64,000 nt of DNA from assembly GCF_030316895.1 (NCBI RefSeq), contig NZ_JASZYV010000003.1, positions 62,001-126,000 of the forward strand, read 5' to 3'. The notes under the pieces are model-generated. The model saw nothing but the letters and a program-made list of their open reading frames with translations, had not been told where the DNA came from and did no database searches. A program made the translations under genes and the position numbers. Below are positions 1 to 9,423 of the stretch, in pieces. This stretch comes from Variovorax dokdonensis (lineage in GTDB: Bacteria > Pseudomonadota > Gammaproteobacteria > Burkholderiales > Burkholderiaceae_C). How positions within the stretch are numbered: position 1 is the first letter of the stretch; the number at the start of each line of letters is the position of its first letter.

Positions 1-1
1 C

Positions 2-811
2 AACGTGATCGCCGGTGGCGCCGGCAAGACCCCGACAACCATCGCGATTGCGCGGCACCTGATGGCCCGCGGCATCGCCGTCGGCGTGGTGTCGCGCGGC
101 TTCGGCCGTCAAACGAAGGACTGCAGGGAGATTCTTGCGGGCAGTACGCCCTCGGAGGTGGGCGACGAGCCCCTCTTGATCCACAAGGCCACGGGCGCGC
201 CGGTGGTCGTGGCCAGCCGTCGCATCGAAGCGGCTCGGCTGCTGGTGCAGCGCCATCCTCAGGTGCAGTGGATCCTTTGCGACGACGGGCTCCAGCACCT
301 GGCCCTGGCTCGCGACGTCGAGTTGTGCGTCTTCGATGACCGCGGTGTCGGCAATGGCTGGCTGCTGCCTGCCGGGCCATTGCGCGAAGCGTGGCCTCGC
401 GCATGCGACCTGGTGCTGCACACAGGTGATCACCCCGCATTTGCCGGTTTTCGCGGGCGCCGCGCGTTGGCCGACATGGCCTATGACAAAGACGGTCACG
501 ACGTCGCGCTGACCCAACTGGCTGGACGACGCCTGGCTGCCGTTGCGGGAATCGCGCGGCCGCAGGCCTTCTTCGACATGCTGGCCGCCCGGGGAATGGC
601 TTTGGAGCGCACCGTGCCCCTGGCTGACCACCACAACTTCTCGGACTGGCAGTCGCTGGCCGATGCCGGCTTCACGGTCCTGTGCACGGAAAAGGATGCG
701 GCCAAGCTCTGGCCGCACGAACCTTCCGCGCTGGCCGTGCCACTGATCTTCACGCCAGAGCCTGCCTTCTTCCAGGCGCTCGATGCGAAGCTATCATCGG
801 TCGATGGATAG
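2..811 (+). CDS. lpxK: Tetraacyldisaccharide 4'-kinase LpxK (5' partial)
   Basis: Inner-membrane-associated kinase that phosphorylates the 4' position of the lipid A disaccharide precursor with ATP. The frame is open from base 2 and begins just before a Walker A motif of the LpxK type (GGAGKTPTT), so the N-terminal part, roughly 50-60 residues including the membrane anchor, lies outside the window. The 269 residues present include the conserved DDGLQH motif near residue 97 and the PAGPLRE motif near 125. The stop overlaps the start of the trm112-like gene by 8 bases, and kdsB follows, an order seen in many Burkholderiales. Assignment is secure; only the start is missing. Confidence 0.95.
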   Translation, partial: NVIAGGAGKTPTTIAIARHLMARGIAVGVVSRGFGRQTKDCREILAGSTPSEVGDEPLLIHKATGAPVVVASRRIEAARLLVQRHPQVQWILCDDGLQHLALARDVELCVFDDRGVGNGWLLPAGPLREAWPRACDLVLHTGDHPAFAGFRGRRALADMAYDKDGHDVALTQLAGRRLAAVAGIARPQAFFDMLAARGMALERTVPLADHHNFSDWQSLADAGFTVLCTEKDAAKLWPHEPSALAVPLIFTPEPAFFQALDAKLSSVDG

Positions 812-986
812 CAAGCTTCTCCAACTCCTGGTGTGCCCCGTCACCAAGGGCCCCCTGACCTGGCACCCCGCCCAGCAGGAATTGTGGTCGCGCAGCGCGC
901 GCCTGGCCTACCCCGTGCGGGATGGCATTCCCGTGCTGCTCGAAAACGAGGCCCGCCCGCTTTCGGACGAAGAACTGGGCCTCTGA
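804..986 (+). CDS. Trm112-like / YcaR family small protein
   Basis: A 60-residue protein of the Trm112-like (UPF0434, YcaR) family. The start ATG at 804 lies inside the last codons of lpxK, giving an 8-base overlap and suggesting translational coupling; an upstream ATG at 783 would only add residues unlike the family. The sequence begins [18 protein letters not shown], matching the family N-terminus, and ends in the usual acidic PLSDEEL segment. Only one cysteine remains in the CPxCK-type motif (here CPVTK), so the zinc site of true Trm112 is not intact. Function is uncertain; the family usually sits between lpxK and kdsB. Confidence 0.88.
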   Translation: MDSKLLQLLVCPVTKGPLTWHPAQQELWSRSARLAYPVRDGIPVLLENEARPLSDEELGL

Positions 987-991
987 GCACG

Positions 992-2571
<1,580 letters not shown>

Positions 2572-2613
2572 AGCACTGCGGCGCCGGCCAGGCCACCCGG
2601 CACGGCGCCAGCA

Positions 2614-3093
2614 TCAGGCCGGATTCGAGCGCAGGCCGTAGGTCTTGTCGGCCACGAAGAGGTATTCCACCCGCATGACGGCCTCGCCGGTTTCGCCTTG
2701 GCTCGTGTAGCCGACTGCAGAAATCACCTCGCCCTCCTGGATGGGCTTCACGTTCCAGGCCTGCATGCGCGATAGCGGCGCGAGTTCCAGTGTCCACTGG
2801 CGGTCATTGCGCTTGGGTGTGGCGGCCTTGGCGACGATGACCGGACCATCCACATTGGCCGACTGTGCCGGCAGGCTCCGCTGCATCAGAGCGGGCGGCA
2901 CCTTCAGGTCGGCCGGGACTTCGATGACGAGCTCGGCATGCGGGTTCTGCCACTGCGACTTGGTCACGCGGCCTTCGAGGTAGATCGGGCGGCTCAGGTC
3001 AAAGCCACTCCATCCGTGGTGGGCCCACGCCCGCGGCGCCAGCAACGGCAGCGCGGCCGAGGCTGAGAAGAGCACAAGAGCACGTCTTTTCAT
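2614..3093 (-). CDS. DUF6152-like periplasmic protein
   Basis: A 159-residue exported protein of unknown function. It begins MKRRALVLFSASAALPLLAPRAWA, a clear Sec signal peptide with an A-W-A cleavage site. The predicted mature protein therefore starts HHGWSGFDLSRP, a histidine pair followed by a small beta-rich domain (YLEGRVTKSQWQNPHAELVIEV). This N-terminal HH plus the W-x-NPH motif resembles proteins grouped as DUF6152. It is downstream of, and probably co-transcribed with, the membrane protein at 3111-3533 (17-base gap). A longer in-frame start upstream would read through that gene and is rejected. Metal binding at the free N-terminal histidine is a possibility, not shown. Confidence 0.75.
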   Translation of the reverse strand: MKRRALVLFSASAALPLLAPRAWAHHGWSGFDLSRPIYLEGRVTKSQWQNPHAELVIEVPADLKVPPALMQRSLPAQSANVDGPVIVAKAATPKRNDRQWTLELAPLSRMQAWNVKPIQEGEVISAVGYTSQGETGEAVMRVEYLFVADKTYGLRSNPA

Positions 3094-3110
3094 GGCTGAT
3101 TTCCTTCCGA

Positions 3111-3533
3111 TCAGTAGGCGATCCATCGACCGCAGAAGATAACCGCAACCCACAGCACTGACGACAGGATCATCTGTGCCCTGGCCAGGACATCCAGGCG
3201 CGCAAGCGATCCACGGCCGTGAAACCATAGGGCATTGACCCCTGCGCACGCCAGCAACCCCATCTTGACCTGGAATGTCCTGTTGGCAAGGAGTTCCTGC
3301 GGCTGTGTCGCGAACATCAGGCCCCCGGTGGCCGCTGCCAACGAAAAGCCCGTGAGCGCGATGCCCAGCGACAAGCGCGCAAGCGCATGAACAGGCAGAG
3401 TCTGCGCGCGGCCAAACACCCGCAGCTCCAGGGCGATGAGGTTGCCCACCAACATGGCAATGCCGAGGACGTGCAAGGACTCCAGCGCCGGATAGGCCCA
3501 AGTGCTGGTCTGCAGGGCGGTGAACATCGACAC
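3111..3533 (-). CDS. DUF6644-like inner-membrane protein
   Basis: A 140-residue hydrophobic protein with about four membrane segments, near residues 15-38, 50-75, 87-105 and 120-138. The opening (TALQTSTWAYPALESLHVLGIAMLVG) resembles small membrane proteins annotated DUF6644, often found beside DUF6152 proteins. The histidine in LESLHVLG sits early in the first membrane helix. It is the first gene of a two-gene unit with the periplasmic DUF6152 protein, and its start lies 9 bases from the asparaginase stop, so all three could share one transcript. Function is unknown; an electron-transfer or metal-handling role for the pair is only a guess. Confidence 0.7.
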   Translation of the reverse strand: MSMFTALQTSTWAYPALESLHVLGIAMLVGNLIALELRVFGRAQTLPVHALARLSLGIALTGFSLAAATGGLMFATQPQELLANRTFQVKMGLLACAGVNALWFHGRGSLARLDVLARAQMILSSVLWVAVIFCGRWIAY

Positions 3534-3542
3534 GGCGACTCG

Positions 3543-4535
3543 TCAGCCGCCCGCGCGGCGCCCGAGCAGATCGAGCATCAGCGCCACGCGCGCCTTCACG
3601 GGGCTGAGCGAGCCAGCCGCAGGTAGCGCATCGGACGACTTGGGCAGGATCCGCCCCTGCGTGCAGCGTGTGGCGCGCATCACGGCGACGCCCTCCGCCT
3701 GGGCGCGCAATGCGGCTGCCTCCACCTCATGATGCAGCGTGCCGTTTCCCGTCGCCGCAATCACGAGTCCTGCCATCGGATTGGCCACGCCCGGCGTCGC
3801 GCGCTCCTGCAGCAAAAGGCCGATCAAACCTCCGCTGGCGCCGGCGTGACTGAGCACCACTTCGACGCGCGGGGCAACTTCGGTGGCCTCGATGCAGGCC
3901 AGTGCGTCGCCGTCCGGTGAAGGGCCCCAATCGCGAAAACGGCGCAATTCGCCCTCCTCCACATAGCCCAGCGGGCCGGCGTCGCCCGAGCTGAATGCGT
4001 CCGGGCGATAGGTGTGGACCTTCTGCACATCGGCAGCCAGGTGGACGGTACCCGCGCACACCACGCTGACGCCATGCGCGCCCGTGGTCGACGCCACCGC
4101 CAGCGCGTCCCGAACGTTCTGGGGTCCGTCGGGCGACAAGGAGGTGGCGGGACGCATGGCGCAGGTCAGTACGACCGGCTTGCCGTGGGCCGGCAGAACC
4201 TGCTGAAGAAAGTAGGCCGTTTCTTCGAGGGTATCGGTGCCATGCGTGACCACGATGCCGCACACCTCCGCGTCGGCCAGCCAATGGGCGCAGCGCAATG
4301 CCAGGCGACGCCAGATGGCGAAGTCCATGTCCTTGCTGTCGACCTGCGCCACCTGCTCGGCGTCGAGCGAAAAGCCATCGGGCGCGGCAATGCCGGCCAG
4401 CAATTCGCTCACGCCGACCTGGCCGGCCACATAGCCGACGTTGTCCGCGCCCTGCGAAGCGCGCCCTGCGATGGTCCCGCCGGTGCCCAGAACCATGATG
4501 CGAGTGGCTCGCGAACGACCGCTTTGTTCAGCCAT
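3543..4535 (-). CDS. L-asparaginase (asparaginase/glutaminase family)
   Basis: Hydrolyses L-asparagine to aspartate and ammonia. The 330-residue product opens with VLGTGGTIAGRAS, carrying the nucleophilic threonine (T21), and has the second conserved block THGTDTLEETAYFL with the Thr-Asp pair. ACAMRPATSLSPDGPQN and GLVIAATGNGTLHHE are further family signatures. There is no signal peptide, so it is cytoplasmic, yet the sequence looks closer to type II enzymes. The ATG at 4535 is preferred to one at 4586 because the latter would run across the LexA box. It is divergent from lexA with 78 bases between starts, and the LexA box lies 20-35 bases upstream of its start. Confidence 0.9.
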   Translation of the reverse strand: MAEQSGRSRATRIMVLGTGGTIAGRASQGADNVGYVAGQVGVSELLAGIAAPDGFSLDAEQVAQVDSKDMDFAIWRRLALRCAHWLADAEVCGIVVTHGTDTLEETAYFLQQVLPAHGKPVVLTCAMRPATSLSPDGPQNVRDALAVASTTGAHGVSVVCAGTVHLAADVQKVHTYRPDAFSSGDAGPLGYVEEGELRRFRDWGPSPDGDALACIEATEVAPRVEVVLSHAGASGGLIGLLLQERATPGVANPMAGLVIAATGNGTLHHEVEAAALRAQAEGVAVMRATRCTQGRILPKSSDALPAAGSLSPVKARVALMLDLLGRRAGG

Positions 4536-4554
4536 GCTTGCCAAACCTCCAAAA

Positions 4555-4570
4555 CTGTTTAAAAATACAG
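4555..4570. promoter_or_regulatory. LexA (SOS) box
   Basis: CTGT-TTAAAAAT-ACAG is an exact match to the CTGT-N8-ACAG LexA operator. It lies 43 bases before the lexA start, consistent with autoregulation. A plausible lexA promoter overlaps it: TTGCCA at 4538-4543 and TAAAAA at 4560-4565. The same box lies just upstream of the divergent asparaginase, so LexA may also affect that gene. Confidence 0.9.
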
Positions 4571-4613
4571 GTACTGGATGAAACACCAGCTACTGCCCAA
4601 GGAGTCCCGCGCC

Positions 4614-5297
4614 ATGCTCAAAGCGCCTTTCGCCGTCAAGCTTACCGCCCGCCAGCAGCAGATCCTCGACCTGATTCAGGCCGCCATCGCTCGCACCGGC
4701 GCGCCGCCCACGCGTGCGGAGATTGCCGGCGAACTCGGATTCAAGTCTGCCAATGCTGCCGAAGAGCATTTGCAGGCGCTGGCTCGCAAGGGCGTCATCG
4801 AGTTGGTCAGCGGCACTTCCCGCGGCATCCGACTCAAGGGCGACGCGCTGCGCTCTCTCAACGCCACACGCAACAGCCAGTTCTCGCTGCCCCTGCCCGG
4901 CCTGGCCCAATTGGCGCTGCCGCTGGTCGGTCGCGTCGCTGCAGGCTCGCCCATCCTTGCTCAGGAACACGTCGACCAGACCTTCTACGTCGAAAGCAGC
5001 CTGTTCCAGCGCCAGCCCGACTATCTGCTCAAGGTGCGCGGCATGTCGATGCGCGACGCCGGAATCATGGACGGTGATCTGTTGGCCGTGCAAGCCACCA
5101 AGGAAGCGCGCAACGGGCAGATCGTGGTGGCACGCCTGGGCGACGAAGTCACGGTCAAGCGGCTCAAGCGCACCAAGGAAGTCATTGAACTGCATGCCGA
5201 GAACCCCGACTACCCCACGATCGTGGTCCAACCGGGCGAGCCCTTCGAGATCGAAGGCCTGGCTGTCGGCCTGATCCGCAACACGATGCTCATGTAA
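4614..5297 (+). CDS. lexA: LexA repressor (SOS response)
   Basis: Transcriptional repressor of SOS genes that self-cleaves when RecA is activated by single-stranded DNA. The ATG at 4614 follows AAGGAG with a 9-base spacer and gives 227 residues; an ATG at 4578 would add 12 atypical residues. The N-terminal winged helix includes [12 protein letters not shown] and [19 protein letters not shown]. The C-terminal S24 peptidase part holds the cleavage bond A110-G111 (VAAGSP), the nucleophile S145 (GMSMRDAG) and the general base K182 (VTVKRLK). A perfect LexA box lies upstream, so the gene is autorepressed. Confidence 0.97.
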   Translation: MLKAPFAVKLTARQQQILDLIQAAIARTGAPPTRAEIAGELGFKSANAAEEHLQALARKGVIELVSGTSRGIRLKGDALRSLNATRNSQFSLPLPGLAQLALPLVGRVAAGSPILAQEHVDQTFYVESSLFQRQPDYLLKVRGMSMRDAGIMDGDLLAVQATKEARNGQIVVARLGDEVTVKRLKRTKEVIELHAENPDYPTIVVQPGEPFEIEGLAVGLIRNTMLM

Positions 5298-5414
5298 GGC
5301 ATCCGGGCCGCGCCAGGTGGCGGGCGTATGGCTTTGAGGCCATCACCCTGACGCGGTACCCCCGTCGAAAGCAATCCTGCCTGTGTCCAACCCCTTGCCA
5401 TTCTTGGAGTTCAC

Positions 5415-5756
5415 ATGGGAACCGCTTTTCTCGCCTTCTCCGACCTCTTGTCTCCCCTGCAATCGCTGGCTGACCGCTGGCTTGCGCCTCGCCGTCAGGC
5501 GCGTCGCAACGAGTTGCGCTACGTGGCCATTCGGCCCGACAGCGGTCATCGCGCCGCGGTTGCATCCAAGCCGGACATGGGCGCGCCTGCCGCACGCCCC
5601 TTGCGCGTCGTGCGGGTGGTCGACGAGCAGACCCGGCCCAGCCAGGCTGGCCGTGTCGTGATTTCCGGGCGGATGTCGGATGTGTGCGCGGAGCTCGACC
5701 GCCTGGTTGCGCTCGAGGCCCGCGGCACCGCCAGCGTCGCGCCCGCACTGCACTGA
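5415..5756 (+). CDS. Conserved-looking small protein of unknown function
   Basis: A 113-residue protein that I do not recognise. It starts MGTAFLAFSDLLSPLQSLADRWLAPRRQARRNELRYVAIRP; the N-terminus is amphipathic, there is no clear signal peptide, and no catalytic motif is visible. The C-terminal part (RVVRVVDEQTRPSQAGRVVISGRMSDVCAELDRLVALE) looks folded. A TTGGAG ribosome-binding sequence lies 6 bases before the ATG. It follows lexA after a 117-base gap on the same strand, the slot where some bacteria carry SOS genes, but it shows no resemblance to SulA or ImuA and no LexA box is seen directly before it. Codon bias matches its neighbours, so it is probably real. Confidence 0.6.
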   Translation: MGTAFLAFSDLLSPLQSLADRWLAPRRQARRNELRYVAIRPDSGHRAAVASKPDMGAPAARPLRVVRVVDEQTRPSQAGRVVISGRMSDVCAELDRLVALEARGTASVAPALH

Positions 5757-5870
5757 GGCTTGGCACCTGGCGCTGGCAAGGGGCGGCTCAGCCCTGCCAG
5801 CAGTGCCAAAAGCAGGCCAGCGTGCCTGCGTAATGAGCAGTCGTCGATGCGCAAGGCACAATAAGGCGCC

Positions 5871-6878
5871 ATGAACATTGTGATCCTCGACGACTACCAG
5901 GACGCGGTGCGCAAATTGCAGTGCGCAGCGATGCTCGACGCCTACCCGGCCAAGGTCTACACGAACACGGTCAAGGGCATCGGCCAACTTTCGGTTCGCC
6001 TCAAGGATGCCGATGTCATCGTGTTGATCCGCGAACGCACGCAGATCAACCGGCAGTTGATCGAGAAGCTGCCTCGCCTCAAGCTCATCTCTCAGACGGG
6101 ACGGGCCGGCGCGCACATCGACATCCAGGCTTGCAGCGAACTGGGCGTGGCTGTGGCGGAGGGCACCGGCTCTCCGCAGGCTCCGGCCGAACTGACCTGG
6201 GCGCTCATCATGGCAGCGATGCGCCGCCTGCCGCAGTACATCAGCAATCTCAAGCACGGCGCCTGGCAACAGTCCGGGCTCAAGTCGGCCTCGATGCCGG
6301 CCAACTTCGGACTCGGTTCGGTGCTCAAGGGCAAGACGCTGGGCATCTGGGGCTATGGGCGAATCGGCCAATTGGTGGCGCGCTACGGCCAGGCCTTCGG
6401 CATGCAGGTGGTCATCTGGGGGCGCGAGAACAGTTGCGCCAAGGCGCGCTCCGACGGGTTTCAGATTGCGGCCAGCCGCGAAGCGCTGTTCGCCGGTTCC
6501 GACGTGCTGTCGGTTCATCTGCGGCTCAATGACGAAACGCGCGGCATCGTTCGACTGGAAGACCTGGCGCGCATGAAGCCATCCGCGCTGTTCGTGAACA
6601 CGTCGCGGGCTGAACTGGTGGAACAGGACGCCCTGCTCGCCGCGCTCAATCGCGGCCGGCCCGGCCTGGCCGCGGTCGACGTGTTCGAAAGCGAACCGCC
6701 CCTGCAGGGCCATGCGCTGCTGCGCCTGGAGAACTGCATCTGCACGCCGCACATCGGCTACGTCGAACAGGAAAGCTACGAGATGCTGTTCGGCCACGCC
6801 TTCGAGAACGTGGTGAACTTCATTCGCGGCAAGCCCAGCAACATCGTCAATCCAGGGGCCTTGGAAGTCCGCCGCTGA
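5871..6878 (+). CDS. D-2-hydroxyacid dehydrogenase family protein
   Basis: NAD(P)-dependent oxidoreductase of the D-isomer 2-hydroxyacid dehydrogenase/phosphoglycerate dehydrogenase superfamily, 335 residues. The Rossmann motif is GKTLGIWGYGRIGQLVARYG (about 158-177). The catalytic Arg lies in FVNTSRAELV, Glu in VDVFESEPP and His in CTPHIGYVE. The N-terminal half has the usual flavodoxin-like substrate domain with SQTGRAGAHID. There is no ACT domain, so it is not a typical SerA; the true substrate is unknown. It stands alone between the hypothetical at 5415 and the convergent FimV-like gene. Confidence 0.88.
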   Translation: MNIVILDDYQDAVRKLQCAAMLDAYPAKVYTNTVKGIGQLSVRLKDADVIVLIRERTQINRQLIEKLPRLKLISQTGRAGAHIDIQACSELGVAVAEGTGSPQAPAELTWALIMAAMRRLPQYISNLKHGAWQQSGLKSASMPANFGLGSVLKGKTLGIWGYGRIGQLVARYGQAFGMQVVIWGRENSCAKARSDGFQIAASREALFAGSDVLSVHLRLNDETRGIVRLEDLARMKPSALFVNTSRAELVEQDALLAALNRGRPGLAAVDVFESEPPLQGHALLRLENCICTPHIGYVEQESYEMLFGHAFENVVNFIRGKPSNIVNPGALEVRR

Positions 6879-6959
6879 ACCTGTCCGGCGGGCCCGCGCT
6901 TCGCGGACGGCGACCGTTCACAGCCATTGCCTGCAAGGCGCCGGCGAGACCGGCGTTGC

Positions 6960-9338
6960 TCAGCGCTTGATGGTGAATCGGCCCGGCTTCAGCTCTTCTT
7001 CGTTTTCCGGATCGAAGGGGTTGAAGTCGATCACATGAGGATCGCCCGGCGACGAGGGTTGCGCCTTGGGCTCCGGCAGATTCTCGATCGGCGCACGCAA
7101 GGTCTGGAATGCGGTTCGATCCAGATCGGCCATGTCCAGGTCGACGGCCGGCATGATCAGAGGCGCTGGCTTCTGGCGGGGCGCATCGGGCAGGTACGGC
7201 ATGGGCATGGTGTGCTCAAGACCTTCCTCGTCGACGTCCGCGGCTTCCGCCAGCGGCTGCACCACGGTTTCCTGCCCATGCCGGGGCGCGTTACGCATCT
7301 GTGCAGCGTGCTCGTGCCGAAGCGCGGCTGCAACGGTCGGCACCGGCGCGGCCGGGTGTTCGGCGGCATCGCGCGCCACCGCATGCAACAGCAGCAGATC
7401 TTGATAGGCAGCGAGGTCGAACACCTCGTCGCGCCCGCCGGGCTGGCGAAACAGCAACTCCTCGATCAGGTCCAGGGTGCCTTCTCCCGGCCAAACGGCC
7501 TCGATGCGCTGAAGCACCGACGGATAGTGGTCGAGGCCCTGCCCCTGCGCGGAATAGGCGTCGAAGGCCGGCACGTCGACGTTGAAGCGCTGCTCGAACG
7601 CCGAGCTCTGACGCGCGTACTCCTCGCGTCGGTCCAGCGAGTGAAGGATGGCCAGCAAATCCAGGTATGCGAGCGCACTGGTTCCAGGGTTCGACGCGAT
7701 GTGCTCGCGCAGTACGCCGATGGCCTGATCGTGCTTGCCCAGCGACATGAAGAAATCGGCCTGCTGCTGGACGTCGAACAGTTCCTCGGTATTGACCGAG
7801 CGGATTTGCGCCCGCTCGAAGCCGGGGCCACCCAGCATGCCGCGGCGCTGACCTTCGGCGAGGACCTGGGCGTCGTCGTGCGTTTCGAGGGGCGCGCCAT
7901 GCGCGCGTGCATCGTCTTCGTCGTCCTCCTCGTCGTCGTCGGGCAGTTCGCCGATGCGTGACAACGGCCCACGGATCGTGGTGCGGCCAAACTTGCGCGC
8001 GGGCGCAACGTCTGTCTCTTCCTCTTCGCCTTCTTCATCAAACTGGCTGGTTCCCTGCCCTTGGCCTTCACGCCACCAGGCAGCCTGCTGCGCCTGGCGC
8101 AGCGAACGCCACATGAACAGAAGCAGCAGCAGCAGCACGGCCAACAAGCCGAGCAGCGAATAGACCAGCCAGTTCTGGTAGCGGCTGGACCTCGCCTCCA
8201 ACAACTCGCTGCGCATCTCCAGCATGAGCTTTTGCGTCTGGTCCGATTGCGCGCGCAGGGTGGCCAACGCTTCTTCCATGGCCTTGAACCTGGCGGCGTC
8301 GCGCTCCTGTGCCTGTGGATCGGGAAGAAGCGGTACGGCCGTCGGTGCGGATGGGTTGGCTTCCGCACCACTCGATCCGGCAGCGCCGGAAGAAGCGGCG
8401 GGAGCCGCAGCCATCGGCGATGCGGCGGTCTGGCCAGTTGGCAGGGTGGGAACGGCCGGCGCCGCCAGCGGTGTTGCCGCGGCGGGCACGGCTGGCGCGG
8501 CGGCCGGAGGCGGGGTGGCAGCCTGCCGCGCCGTGGCCGCGGCGGCGCCGGGGGTGGTCGACGGAACCAAAGGCTCGATCAGGAGGCGGGATTTCCCTTC
8601 CTCCGGCGCAGCCTTCGGCGTCGGGCTTTCCTGCTTTGCGACAGGCGCGGCCGGCTTGGGGGTCGCCGCACGCGTGGTCGTCGCAGGCTTGCGAACCGGC
8701 GGCGCGGCGGCGCGCTGTCGAGTCCTCGCGGCTTCCCGTTCCGCTTGCGAACGTGTGGACGTTCCGGCCGACGCCGAGGATGAGGCGCGGCGGGTGGATG
8801 AGCGCTGCGCCGTTCCTGACGCGCTGCCACCACCGACAGCGCCCGCGCCGGAGCCGGAGCCGGAACCCGAAGACACACCCGTATCCGAATCGCCCGACGT
8901 CCAGCGCGAAGGTGCGCGTTCGGAAGGGGCCGACGCCCGGACCGGCGGCGCCACCACGGCTGGCGTCATCGGCAAGTCGGCAAGCAATGTGTACTGGCGC
9001 GTAGACTTGAACTCGCAGCCCGCGCTGAGCCGGACCACGACCACCGGTTCGACGATGGCATGCGTGGTCCGCAAGTGAACGCGCGGCGTGTTGGGCGAAG
9101 AACCTGGTTCCAGGGACAGCGTGAAACGCTTGTCGTCCATTCGAACGTCGCCTTGGCGTACGTCAGCCTCCAGGCACAGGTTGCCTCCGGCTTCCCGGCC
9201 GTCCAGCGTGAGCGGAAAGACCAGGTTGAGCGGCTGCCCGATCCAGGCAGCACCCTGCGGTGGCCCGAGGGTCAACCCATAGGAGGGAATCGCGGAGCCG
9301 AGCAGAAGTGTCGCGGCGGAAAGGCTCAGGGCTTTCAA
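6960..9338 (-). CDS. FimV-like protein (TTG start)
   Basis: A 792-residue membrane protein related to FimV/TspA-type factors for type IV pili and polar organisation. From the proposed TTG start it begins with a signal peptide (MKALSLSAATLLLGSAIPSYG), then an N-terminal domain (LTLGPPQGAAWIGQPLNLVFPLTLDG). A long Ala/Pro/Thr-rich linker follows (about 140-330), then a coiled coil (about 345-395), one membrane helix (YSLLGLLAVLLLLLLFMW), a very acidic stretch and a C-terminal TPR-like region. No ATG or GTG lies between this TTG and the upstream gene; a longer frame to 9803 would overlap that gene. No LysM domain is seen. Its 3' end converges on the dehydrogenase at 5871. Confidence 0.75.
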   Translation of the reverse strand: MKALSLSAATLLLGSAIPSYGLTLGPPQGAAWIGQPLNLVFPLTLDGREAGGNLCLEADVRQGDVRMDDKRFTLSLEPGSSPNTPRVHLRTTHAIVEPVVVVRLSAGCEFKSTRQYTLLADLPMTPAVVAPPVRASAPSERAPSRWTSGDSDTGVSSGSGSGSGAGAVGGGSASGTAQRSSTRRASSSASAGTSTRSQAEREAARTRQRAAAPPVRKPATTTRAATPKPAAPVAKQESPTPKAAPEEGKSRLLIEPLVPSTTPGAAAATARQAATPPPAAAPAVPAAATPLAAPAVPTLPTGQTAASPMAAAPAASSGAAGSSGAEANPSAPTAVPLLPDPQAQERDAARFKAMEEALATLRAQSDQTQKLMLEMRSELLEARSSRYQNWLVYSLLGLLAVLLLLLLFMWRSLRQAQQAAWWREGQGQGTSQFDEEGEEEETDVAPARKFGRTTIRGPLSRIGELPDDDEEDDEDDARAHGAPLETHDDAQVLAEGQRRGMLGGPGFERAQIRSVNTEELFDVQQQADFFMSLGKHDQAIGVLREHIASNPGTSALAYLDLLAILHSLDRREEYARQSSAFEQRFNVDVPAFDAYSAQGQGLDHYPSVLQRIEAVWPGEGTLDLIEELLFRQPGGRDEVFDLAAYQDLLLLHAVARDAAEHPAAPVPTVAAALRHEHAAQMRNAPRHGQETVVQPLAEAADVDEEGLEHTMPMPYLPDAPRQKPAPLIMPAVDLDMADLDRTAFQTLRAPIENLPEPKAQPSSPGDPHVIDFNPFDPENEEELKPGRFTIKR

Positions 9339-9423
9339 AACGACGTAACGGTAAATAAAGGTAAAACGATTCTGACACGCAAAACAATACTTTCCTCTGA
9401 CTTTGAACCGATAAGAGACATTT

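Noticed and set aside
5415..5756. SulA-type division inhibitor after lexA
   Set aside because: Length is near but no SulA sequence features are visible and no LexA box directly precedes it.
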